A DNA stretch of 64,000 nucleotides from Selaginella tamariscina (taxonomy: Eukaryota > Streptophyta > Lycopodiopsida > Selaginellales > Selaginellaceae), in contig PUQB01000417.1 in NCBI GenBank assembly GCA_003024785.1, positions 139,950-203,949 on the forward strand. The letters are read 5' to 3'. Of the stretch, positions 1 through 10,161 are shown piece after piece (position 1 is the first letter of the stretch; every line of letters begins with the position of its first letter). The notes beneath the pieces were generated by a model. The model was given only the letters and a program-made list of their open reading frames with translations, was not told the DNA's origin and made no database searches. The translations under genes and the position numbers were made by a program.

Positions 1-171
1 AACAAATACATGTACATACCATATATAAATCTCTTTTTACAAAGTGATACACAGACATCAAGTTATATTTACAAATAATTTTGAATTTTTAAAATATAAT
101 ACATTTAAGGGAAAATTACGTTACTTAACCCCTGGAAGCTTTAAAATTCCTTCATTCTTCTAGAACGGGAC
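1..171 (+). repeat. Edge of segmental duplication, copy 1
   Basis: This AT-rich stretch matches 20,125-20,285 in the same orientation with only scattered substitutions and small gaps, up to a shared AACGGGACTC. It marks the left visible edge of a duplicated block that also contains the 2OG-oxygenase pseudogenes. The block may begin before the window. No coding content is seen. Confidence 0.85.
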
Positions 172-257
172 TCATATATATATATATATATATATAGATA
201 GAGAGAGATAGAGAGAGAGAGAGAGAGGGGGGAGAGAATAATATATAAAGATTCTAA
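172..257. repeat. (TA)n-(GA)n microsatellite, copy 1
   Basis: A run of TA dinucleotides passes into GA dinucleotides. The same order of repeats stands at 24,880-24,963 directly before the second oxygenase copy, so it is part of the duplicated unit. Confidence 0.8.
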
Positions 258-267
258 GTTAACATTG

Positions 268-276
268 ATTATTTTA
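268..276. repeat. 9-bp target site duplication, left
   Basis: ATTATTTTA directly precedes the GGGGCA terminus of the Mutator-like element and is repeated perfectly at 9,057-9,065. Nine bases is the usual target duplication of Mutator-like elements. The paralogous site at 24,972-24,980 has a single ATTATTTTA. Confidence 0.88.
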
Positions 277-400
277 GGGGCACTGCAAAATTTGAGCGCA
301 CGTCAACGAGCTTGACCAAGATTTGTGAATATTATTGAATATTCTGTTGTTCCGTACGATTTGTCTAGATATTCTTGAATATTCTGTACGGAAATTTTTT
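277..400 (+). repeat. Left terminal inverted repeat of the MULE
   Basis: The first ~40 bases (GGGGCA...TTTGAGCGCACGTCAACGAGC) pair with the inverted right end, and the similarity continues through GAATATTC and TTCCGTA blocks. The match is imperfect, as expected of an old element. Confidence 0.7.
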
Positions 401-443
401 GTACTGCCAAGTGTACAACAATTGGACCTTCCAAAATCTTCGA

Positions 444-461
444 GAATATTCTAGAATATTC
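444..461. promoter_or_regulatory. Heat-shock-element-like inverted GAA array
   Basis: Four alternating units GAA-nn-TTC-nn-GAA-nn-TTC lie without a mismatch just inside the left MULE end. Partial versions lie at 328-345 and 370-390, and at 8,955-9,000 in the right end. The pattern meets the consensus for heat shock factor binding, but it could equally be a subterminal binding site of the transposase or simply a GAATATTC repeat. No function is shown. Confidence 0.4.
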
Positions 462-952
462 TGGTGCGGCCGCATACAAAGTATGGTAGTATATTTCTGT
501 TGTATTTGAAAGAAATATACGTTAAATTACTTAAAAATATGCTAAGCATAAAATTACCATTAAAATTTATATTGAAAATTATAAGGTTGAAATAGCAAGT
601 ATAAAACTGAAGGTGTTTAAAAACAAACCAACACACTAAATAGATGGTGGAGGATGGAGGTTCCTTGGTAGCATCAATAAAGAACTCAGTTCACGAGATG
701 CAAGTGTATAACGTTGCAAATGCTTGACAACTCGAGGATCAGCTCCCAGTACACGCTTGTAAACAAAATACATATGTTTGCAAGGCACCCATTAACGACC
801 ATTGCAGAACTCCAAGCATGAACAAGATGGTGTGCTACAAATGACAACCCAAGCATATGTATGGTCGTTGTCACATACTCTGAAGCGAATGCATGTTGGA
901 GGATCAACCACGTCAACTTCTGCGACATATTGCTCCCAACGTCAGACATGCT

Positions 953-3641
953 TCAAAACTTACTGTTGTTTCTTAGACATCCCTGAAGGTGTTCTTGTTG
1001 CACGACCACTTGCAGGAACAGGAGGTCCACGAAATTGTGTAGGGGTGTTGAAAATCCAGTGACTCCAACAAGAACTGAAGGAACATGAGGTGTTGAAAAA
1101 CCTAGCACTCCTGCATGAGCTGAAGGAAGCCCAGCTAGCATAAAACCTGATCTTGCCAGATCATTGATCTCCACGCTATCAGCTTCGTGCCCACTTGAAC
1201 TTTCCAAACCGAGGTAGAAGCTGGCGGAGAAACAATAGTTGGTCTTCGATGTCTGCTGCAGAGCATGTTTGTTGGACAAAAATACATCATTTGTGAGCGA
1301 AAACATTCTTCACTAGTTTCTTTGTCGTTGTATTTGATCATTTTGAAAAAATAAGGAGCAGCCACTCGATTACCACTAGGACTGATCTTTGTGTCACAAG
1401 CACTCCACTGACCTCCTGAAGAGGGAAAGCCTACCAGACATTTCACAGAACTTCTTTCACCACATCTTCTAATTGCCCATTGTCCATGTGTAACATCTTG
1501 TTCTTCAACAGAACATATTCTTATGTTCTTCTGCAACAGAAAATCCAACCGTCGCTTCCATCTACACTGTGTTGGAATAACCTGTTCGCTATAGAAGATG
1601 TCGGTCGGTGGGATTGTTCAGCCTCTGACCCCATATTTCTTTGCACAGTGCGATGTTCAACATTCGTGGCAACCACAAAAGCAATATCCTGCATGCTTGA
1701 TGGAGCAACATCTTCAACTAAGTCGATGATAACCTTTGTTGTAGGTGTTGTTGAGTTAGTATTTGACATTCTTCTCTCAAACCTTGCTGAGAGCTCCTCT
1801 GAAGTGGCCCAGAACCACTATACCTTCCATCTCTAAAAGCCTTCACAAGAGCACATTGTCGCACTGATTCAGTCAGGTCGTGAATTGTAGCTTGGTACAA
1901 TGAAATGTATTTTGAATCTCTAGCCCTCCTCCATCTTCCGTGAACAGACTCGACTGGTTTGTCATGGGCACAACCCTTGTAGCATTCTTCGGCATGCTTT
2001 TAAGAATAACATTTGAAATATGATTCTTCTGTCTTTCCCACCATGAAAACCACGTCCACATAACTCCAACATCCTGCACATTTTCATTCCAAAAGCGGAA
2101 AAGATTATTTTCAATTTCTTCACGATTAGTTGTTGATGTGGCTGTTGGCCACGATCTCAAAAGTTGAAGATGTTGTTGTTGATGTTCAAGGGACCCACTT
2201 CCTTGTCACACGTTGTATGGCTTGTTCATAGTGAAAGATACAGCTTCGTTCACGTTGGCCATTAAAGAACACACTCCTGATTGCTTGCCAGATCGCTCCT
2301 GCTTCATCGGACATAAACCCAGCGAACTGCACATTGTAGATTCCCTTCTCGGAACAAACATCCAACATAGCACAAAAAAACTTCTCCACAGCTCCAGCCG
2401 TTTGTCTCTTCATGTCACCGTAAGCAATGGTGGATAGTCGACGCACACTATAAAATAATCAAAGAGTTAAGCAAACCACAAAAAGATAACATCTTACTTT
2501 GGGTCGTAAACGTGCAATGCTAAAGTGATCCACTTATCAACAACACGGTGTGTGTGATCAAGTAGAACCCAACTCTTCTGCAAAGGCCAAGAGGAGGTTG
2601 GCACATCCTTACGTAATCGATTCCAGAACTTGGCCCTGAAATCGTCATCTTAAAAACTAATGCCTGGTTGTCTGAACCATGAAAATTCATCCCAGGATAG
2701 TGAATGATGTGGATGAATGGATAGACAACCTTTGTTTCAGCTCCAACAATTCATCAATATTCTCTGGCATTTCAGCACAGTTCTCTTTGCAGACGCTACC
2801 CATTGACGAACTCTGCATCAAAGGTATTATCAAACAATGCTCAGCACAAAGTAAAACTCTAATTGTACCTTCGATTGTTTGATAACGGCTGCAAGTGATC
2901 CATGAGCTTATCCAACTTCCAGGCTCAGAATTATCTAATAGAAAACCAAAGATAGCATCTTTACATGCTGCCATTTCGATGACTCTTGGACTAGCTCTGG
3001 GAGTTCTTTCTGTTGCATTCTGGACTGCCAGATGCATTTCTTCTTTGCTTGATGCAGAAACACCATCACCCACTGGATGTGAATGTTTTCCCTGGTGGAT
3101 AAACAATCTAGTCTTGGTTATGTCGTCTTGGAAAATGCAGAACGCCACAACAGGACAAACTTCACGACACAATGGATTTTCTTTACAGAAAAAACATGTC
3201 AATCCTTTTGCCAGTTTGTCGATTGAAGGTGGGAAAACAATACATCCTTTCCATTTAGTGCAGTTCGGAAATCTTGCCTTAGAAATAGGGCAGTCCGGGT
3301 TGATACAGCAAAGGCTCCCAACACATACACCCTCGCTTGGAAATTCCAGTTGTTGGTTGTTCCTGCTGTCCAGGTATGTTCATCCTCTTTCCGATTCATT
3401 CCTTTGTATTTGTACTCGGAAGGGGAAGCTCAAAAATGACATCCCCATCATACACAACAGGCAATTCATTTGTATGAATGATCATGGAGCCCTCGATAAG
3501 AATTCTTCCCTTTTTGCAGGTATTAGAAGTGAAAAGGTCCTTCAACGTTGAGTATTCAGAGTCAGAAGCAACAACAAGCTTAAACAATGGTCCTCCATCC
3601 GGTAACAAAAACATATTCCGGATTATCCTTTCCCCCAGCAT
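953..3641 (-). pseudogene. MULE-type transposase, interrupted
   Basis: Read from right to left, the gene starts near 3,641 with a leader of about 80 residues. Next comes a Cys/His zinc-binding segment at about 2,950-3,340 (CCINPDC, CFFC, then HQGKHSH) that resembles the FLYWCH/GCM-type domain of MULE transposases. The catalytic core follows: a first acidic residue in VLLDHTHRVVDKW (about 2,500-2,560) and a second in FAGFMSDEAGAIWQAI, followed by CIFHYEQA (about 2,220-2,320), which fit the D, D and C-x2-H signature of the family. An intron with GTAAGA and TTATAG borders separates the two halves (about 2,448-2,495). The C-terminal part (about 1,135-2,160) is only loosely recognisable, and a third catalytic Glu was not placed with confidence. 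Several frame changes and one in-frame stop interrupt it. Confidence 0.75.
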
Positions 3642-4383
3642 CTTGGTCCTCGTTTATTTCGATATCTAAAGCAGATTGCCCATGAAGAAGTTTAAAAAGG
3701 CGAACACTTTGCCAATCAAAAATGCCAAAAAACTTTCTGATTTGATTAGTAGAACGATTCCAACACCATCTATCACAGGAACATCGTGATCCAAATTGCT
3801 GTAAATAATCTGGCCATTGTGCAAATAGTTACCACAAACGTAACAGAAAAACAACAGCATTACCTAATCATCTTTTGATAAATATCGGATATTACCATTC
3901 CAAGAATTCATAATCATGACTCAACGTGGGCAGATATTAATTCGAGGAAACGTATAAATCTTAGATGTTAATATAGGATAGCACTTCACGTAGAAATAGA
4001 GCAATCTTTATTGTCTTTTAAATAAATGTGTGTCTAATCTACATTCATCTGACATATTTATGACTTGTTTATATTCTGTTACTTTATTTACTATAATTAT
4101 ATAATTGAACCAGTATTTTATATAAATGTGTATTATTGTAGACATTATAAATACATATTTTTACACGAATATTTGTTTAATTATATAATAATATATTTTT
4201 TAACATACAAATCTTTACTTAAATATGTGTTTGTATTTGTATCCTTTGTATAGTACGTTATTTATCGCAAGTATTGTATATACTGTTGCATGGTTTGATT
4301 AAACACAGTTTTATGGTTAAGGGTTAAGGGTTAGATTTTAGGGTAAAGGTTTAGGGACGCCCACTCTTCTTTTCCATTCTCCA
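3642..4383. promoter_or_regulatory. Divergent promoter region inside the MULE
   Basis: This AT-rich spacer lies between the left-facing transposase and the right-facing ParB/methyltransferase-like gene. It has no convincing reading frame. At 4,311-4,357 it holds GGTTAAGGGTTAAGGG followed by TTTAGGG motifs, a telomere-like block resembling plant telo-boxes (AAACCCTAA), which are common near plant gene starts. The order of parts suggests a shared divergent promoter; this is inference. Confidence 0.4.
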
Positions 4384-7300
4384 TTGCCGAGAGGGCACTT
4401 TTGTTCTTCTTTTCGCGGCCGCTCTTGTTCTCCATTTGCGGCGACGGAGGCTAGTGTGAGCGTCAGGCACATGGCTGCAGGTAAAATCTTATGTATGTGT
4501 GTGCAAATTCAACAACAATTTCTGTGCATGTATTGTGAATTCAGTAAGATTTCTTCTATTCATGAACACACACAACACCACCCACCTCTCTGACGACATG
4601 AGTTTTGCCGATTTCGACAGGATTCCTGCAAATTTGGAATGTGTGTGTGGTGTGTGTTCGCACACACACACAAATAACATTTTATACACACAAAACATTA
4701 CACATCACACACAAGCAACATCACACATACACACACAAGCAACATCATACACATAACAACAAGCACATTATACACATACACAGACAACAACATTTTAACA
4801 CACGTACCACATTATGATATTATATATACAACATTAGACTTGTATACATGTGTGTGTGTGTGTGTCTATTATATATATATATATACATATTAAAAAGACT
4901 ATATATATATATATATATATTATATATTATAATATATATGTATAAGTATATGAATCTAAGACTTGTATATATGAGATGACTTTTTCGTCTGTATATACAT
5001 GTGAAGAGATATGAATATACCCATATTCTCTCTCTCTCACACAGACACATCACAAAACACAAACAACATTGCACACACACACACACAAGCAACATTACAC
5101 ACATACACAAGGAACATTATATAGTGAGCACACACACAAACAACATTACACATGTATAAATATGTGTGTGTGTGCGTGTGTCTATATATTGATAGGTATA
5201 CATATATAGTAAATGTGTGTCCATAAATTAAAAACTCACACACACACTCTTATCAGTTGTTGTAATTGCAGAATGAGGCAAAGGCAGAGTAAGAGACTGC
5301 GAGATAAATACAAGACTTTGACACTTCAAGAACATATCGTCCAAGAAGCTCTTGCAGATATGGCTCCAAAACCTCGTGGCAAGAAAGGAGGCCGAGGCGC
5401 CAAGCAACAACTGCAACGCGAAGAGATGATGCCGACGAACAATGAACCTGTGGATAGTTCGCAAGTCATTGATGAACATGCTGTGGTGAGTGAATGGATG
5501 CCTAGAAATAGGGAGATCGCAGGAAGCTCTGCAGAACACGGTAATGCAGAGGAAGTACCGGACATTGATCTTGGTAGTAAAATGTTCAATAAGAAGAGGA
5601 AACTGGATGCTCCTGAGGATGTTGCCGAATCATATGCAATTCCGGAACGGCTGACACTTGAGGCTCCATCCAAGCTTCTTCGGGATCTTGTTATTCGGTA
5701 TGACACGGATATTGACACATCGCTACAAGGACGAGACCACTACGTTCCAGTTGAGCTTGGAGCCTCCGCGTATCCCGGTTCACAGGTTGCTCCCACACCA
5801 ACGTTTGAGGAATGTCACTAAGGACGGCGTGAAAGACCTTGTTGGATGGATTAGAGCTGAAGGATTTTACCAGGAGACGTCGTGTTCACCTTATCTTTCG
5901 GACCACAGCTGAGTGCAGACGAACGCCGAAGTTGGAATGAGTCAGAAGCACAGGTCGATAAGAGTTTGAAGCGGATTTGCATAAGCCAGCATTTTCTGCG
6001 TGGTATCGATTTCTGAAAGATGCAAAGTTTCTGGTGTGGGATGGGAATCATCGTCGGGTTGCTTTGAACACTTTGCTTGCTGAAGAGCCAGGTTTGAAAT
6101 GGACTTTGCGTGTACGTGCAACACTCCATCCACACAGGGAGAAGAGACTAATCGCTGCTTGCAATCGGTTGAATGAGTAAGTGACTTGTTTGTTTCATTA
6201 TTTAAATACTAAATAAATGTTGTTTTGTTTTGCAGAGCAACTGCTCGTGTGGTTCCTACAACAATCATTCACACCTTGCAGTTCTTACGGAATTGTTGTG
6301 TGAAGTCTGCAGATCTTTCTACCGATCATGTTCTTGCGGGATGCCGGAGGAAGATAGAAAAGCTGTGGAAGTGTGGAGATCGAACAGAAAAGAAGACGTT
6401 TGGTACGAGTATCCAAAGACGACATTGGTGAAGATTTTTTGGGAGGTAATCTTTTCTTCTTCTTTTGATTTTTTTTGATTTTCGGTTTCTTTTGCAGAAT
6501 CAACTGAAGCGACAAATCGCTACAAAACTTGCGAAAAGAAACCAAACCAGACAGAATCTCAGATCCTCTCCAGCGTTTACAAGACATTCACAGTTCGGAT
6601 GAACAAATTCCTCACCATTGCTGATCCGGCGGTCGAAATTGGTTCAAGGCGATCACAGATATCACTATCAAACCATCAACGAAGCAAATAACTCTGGAGA
6701 AGCTTCAAATGCTCGAAGTCCCAGCTTCCTTCCAACGTCAAGGTTGATATCCTTGGAAGCTTGTGCACATTCAAGAACGTGGCGTTCTTGAGAAGCTGGT
6801 GAACATGACGGAGAAAGACAAGAAGGAAGGTGTCACCGGCTGGCCTGACAAGGACTTCATCAAGTTTTTGCACATCTTTACTTACTGGTTCCAGGTAATT
6901 TAGTATTTATATTTTTCATTTTTATCGTTTTATCGTGCCAGGTCGGGGAGCAGCTAAAGAGCTTTGGTCGAGCATGCAAGCAGTTACGTTGATGAGTTTA
7001 TGGCCTGGTATACGAAGATGCACAATGAAATCAAGTTGATATGTACCAGAGCATGCTCGAGAACAAGGAGTTCGGTGCGACAATTCCACCTTCTTGACTT
7101 TTAGATTTTTATCTATTTTTGCAGGTTTTTAAAATGGAAAATGATGCACTCCCTGAAATTTCAAGAGTGGATGGATGTTGCTAAGGATTCTAGCATGTGG
7201 AGCCGGTTGTTACGTGATATCAGTGATTACGAAGTGGAACACTGTCCTTTCTGGCTAGATTTCCTTCCTGGTGACTGTCCCAAATGAGAGATGGCCAGCT

Positions 7301-8606
7301 ATAAGATACACAAGGATGATCGGCGAGAGCTATTATGGAAGAACGATAGTGTCGCGAGGAAGCTCCATGTGAAGATGGATATGTATGCTAGATCGGCAGC
7401 AAGGTCAGCAAGGGACAGCTTCTTCTTCAGCCCCATCCTTCATCTCGGCTGGATTGGAAGAAGATGATATGTTGAGGATGGTGATGCCTGAGAAGGGAAA
7501 GAAGCTGGAAATCATTCATGCAGATTCAGAGAACCTTGCAGTCTAGTACTTCAAAGCCGGAAGGCCTTTTCCGCCGAGACTGAAGGAGCTTGAGGATTGG
7601 ATCGTGAGTCACAAGTCAAGTTGGACTATTCATGTGTTTGGTGCGAAGCCTCCACCGAAATGCATCCAGGGAGCTGTTGATCTCGTTGTCATCGACCTGC
7701 CTATCGGATGCATTGCTGAGGCAGGCGGGATGGTGGATCAATACACGAAGTTCTCGGATGCTTTGCTAAAGAACTTGGTGAACCTTGCTTTCGGGATACT
7801 AGACAAAGCTGGCCACGTGGTGGTGTTTGTGTTACCGGATGATGTTCCAGCTTTGAAGAACACTACAGAAACTTGCAAGCTAAAGTTTTGCAGATGAGTT
7901 ATGTACACACGACAAGTCCTGGGTACCGTTTCTCTAGAAAGGTAATTCTTCTTTTTGAGAATGTCATTTCTAATGTTCGTTTTTCAGGAAAGCATCATTG
8001 CCATGTGTATTTTTGGTTCCCCTACTCTAAAGTTGCGAAGAACAAGGAGATCCTGGACACTCGCTACACTCTTCTTTTGATGAGCCAGAAGATTTCCAAC
8101 TCCCATGGTACAATGTTGTTTGTTATTTCTCATTTTTTACATTGCAACTTTCAGGATTTCAATTGGCCCGAAATCTCCCAAGTTGTTTGCGATGCTAGTG
8201 GAGAAGCTCACAAAGCCTAGTGGAACTGTCGTGGATCTAACAATGGGAACCGATGCTAGTATTCTTGTAGCTTTTCACACAGGAGACATGGTTATGGAAT
8301 TGACATCAACAAGGATCTAGTTTTAGCAGCCAAAGATGTCTTCAGGAAGGTCATTCCAGGTGTTACATCAACTGAAGGTGGTGGGGATGATCAAGTCGTT
8401 TCCATGATTACTCCTTTTGATGAGTGGAAGAGGGCCATGGAAACAGAAGCACAGGATTTGCCTTTGGCTAGCGACAACGATGGAGACCAGGATCCCCTTC
8501 TCGAAACGACGAGGATGTTGTTATAGAGAAGTCCGTGGAGCACAACGACGAGTCATCAGATGAGTCAGCAAAAGAGAGATCAGACGAGTCATCAGATGAT
8601 GAGTGA
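4384..8606 (+). pseudogene. ParB-like / beta-class DNA methyltransferase-like gene carried by the MULE
   Basis: The clear coding part begins at 5,273 after a TTGCAG acceptor. A short upstream exon within 4,384-4,640 is likely but not placed; CA/TG repeats fill the gap. The parts in order are: a basic N-terminus (KPRGKKGGRG); a ParB/sulfiredoxin-like segment with WDGNHRRVAL at 6,035-6,065; a Lys-rich middle; a methyltransferase motif IV-like DLVVIDLPIG at 7,679-7,708; a motif I-like VVDLTMGTDAS at 8,228-8,260, followed by HGYGIDIN; and an acidic, Ser-rich tail (8,511-8,606). Motif IV before motif I is the order of beta-class N4/N6 DNA methyltransferases, and ParB-methyltransferase fusions are known in phages and bacterial mobile DNA. 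Canonical DPPY is DLPI here, so activity is doubtful. At least five GT-AG introns of 46-59 bp are visible (6,177-6,235; 6,446-6,497; 6,895-6,941; 7,942-7,987; 8,108-8,154). Several frame changes and stops interrupt it. Confidence 0.7.
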
Positions 8607-8929
8607 GATTTGTTTTGTCATTTCTTTAGTTTTAAACTTTAACATGTTTTCAATATTGTCCTACCAGACTACGCTAATCAGATGGTAGAGAAAATGGTTG
8701 AAGAGTTCGAAGTTTACGACAGACAGATTTTGGTGAAACGTTCACAACACGTAACAATGCATTCATTAACGACAAGGCACTGGCTGGTGGTGAGTCTTCA
8801 CGATTGAGTTATGTTTATATTGTAATTTTATTTAGTTTAATGCGGTATTTATATAAAAATATAATTATAAAAATATAAATATATATGTCAATTAACCCCC
8901 CAAATTTGTGAAACTTGACACCATTACCG
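8607..8929 (+). other. 3' region of the MULE cargo gene
   Basis: After the acidic tail, a GTGAGA donor-like site and a CTACCAG acceptor-like site frame another possible exon at about 8,669-8,806. It can be read as a short segment rich in E, V and K, but its frame does not join cleanly to the previous exon. The rest is AT-rich with no other signal. Confidence 0.3.
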
Positions 8930-9056
8930 TGCTGCCATGATTGCCCACCTGCCGCACTAGATATTCTTTATACGAAAATGAATATTCTATACGGAAGAGA
9001 ATATTTCACTATGACGGAAATCCGTATGCTCGGAAACTGCGCTCGAGAAAATGTCC
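8930..9056 (-). repeat. Right terminal inverted repeat of the MULE
   Basis: Read on the reverse strand from 9,056 this begins GGACATTTTCTCGAGCGCAG and continues with TCCGAGC, TTCCGTA and GAATATTC blocks in the same order as the left end. The match is imperfect. Confidence 0.7.
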
Positions 9057-9065
9057 ATTATTTTA
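9057..9065. repeat. 9-bp target site duplication, right
   Basis: ATTATTTTA is identical to 268-276. It is followed by TATAGTCAG, the same context that follows the single copy at 24,972-24,980. Confidence 0.88.
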
Positions 9066-9148
9066 TAGTCAGTTTTGTATTGTCAATTTTAATTCATAAT
9101 TAGACAAAAATAATGAAAAAGATGAAGTAAAAACTTGTGATAACATGT

Positions 9149-10120
9149 TTACTGGAGCAACAACGCTTTCAGGCGATTCCATTGTTCCAGAAGCAAATCA
9201 AGTTCAACACGGGCAGAGCGATAGTCCAACGCGTTAAGCTTCTTCATCACGGGCTCATCCGCACAATCGTAATCTGGCTTAGTCCCCAAGAAGGCGAGCC
9301 TGCTCTCCACCAGCTGCCTCAAACATGCCTTGCTTGACGCACTCGTAAACTCTTCGTTGCTTAACAAAGTCCCAAGCGAATCTGAAGCCCGCCACTTGAC
9401 AAGCATCTCAGTAAGAGCTCCCACCATTTCTACCTTCTCTGACACCACCATTTTCACAAACTCCATTTCCTCATCCTCCAACTCTTTTTGCTCCCCAGCA
9501 ACTGCAGCCTCTGCTAAACAACTCAATGCCTTGTGATACAGCTTGTTAATATCCCCATCAGGTATTAGTCCATCCCTAAACGGATCAAAGTAACGATGCC
9601 TCCACATGTTTCATTGCAATCAGCCACACTCTGCCTTCTAGCACACAAGAGAAACACCCAAACTTGACCACGCCTTATTTCAGCCACATTAAAGTCAGAC
9701 GGCATCTTATTCACCACCTTGTTGATTACAGCCACTGCACATTCATGGAACTTCATTCGCTGCAACTGAATTGCCAAAGGAACAAAATCAGAAGCAACAT
9801 ATCCCACTTCACCCATTTGCGGCTATCAATTAAATCATCAAAGCCGCAAGCATCAAGCCCATACGTGCCCAATGCCTTGGCAAGTGCTTTGATAAATCGG
9901 CATTTTCCATGCCACGAAGGTCGATTTTCTTAGCCATAGACAACGCCTCCTCTCGTAATCCCAGCTCTACACAAAGGTTAAGCAGCTTGCCAAAGCCACT
10001 TGTCCGCCTTTTATTGAGACTCGCACCTGCAAGCCACATCTTCCAACCCTCATGCTCAACATTCTTGTACTTACGTTTGAGCTCCACCAAGGCTATGGCT
10101 ATTCCCATGGTTGAAGAACC

Positions 10121-10161
<41 letters not shown>

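Larger units (their letters stand above)
277..9056. mobile_element. Mutator-like element (MULE) with two divergent genes
   Basis: An 8.78-kb DNA transposon is bounded by a perfect 9-bp direct repeat and by long degenerate terminal inverted repeats that begin GGGGCA and GGACAT. The strongest shared parts are GAGCGCA..GAGC and the following GAATATTC/CCGTA blocks. The duplicated block at 24,964-24,990 reads straight through as an uninterrupted empty site. Inside are a reverse-strand MULE-type transposase (about 953-3,641) and a divergent + strand ParB/methyltransferase-like gene (about 5,273-8,606). Both reading frames are interrupted, so this copy is probably not autonomous, although base-dropping errors in the assembly cannot be excluded. 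The family assignment rests on the target duplication length, the long TIRs and the transposase motifs together. Confidence 0.85.

Noticed and set aside
686-949. 87-codon reverse frame near the left MULE end
   Set aside because: Not in frame with the transposase and without recognisable motifs; probably a chance frame or decayed 3' part.
4311-4357. Telomere-like GGGTTAAGGG repeats
   Set aside because: Only a few irregular units between two transposon genes; not a telomere or a clear interstitial telomere array.
4600-5243. Cys/His/Thr-rich reading frames on both strands
   Set aside because: They are translations of CA/TG and TA microsatellites, probably intron or spacer sequence, with no protein features.
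6035-8300. Host MT-A70-type RNA methyltransferase (alternative reading of the methyltransferase-like gene)
   Set aside because: MT-A70 proteins carry DPPW and lack a ParB-like DGNHR segment; the motif order and N-terminal partner fit a DNA N4/N6 methyltransferase better.
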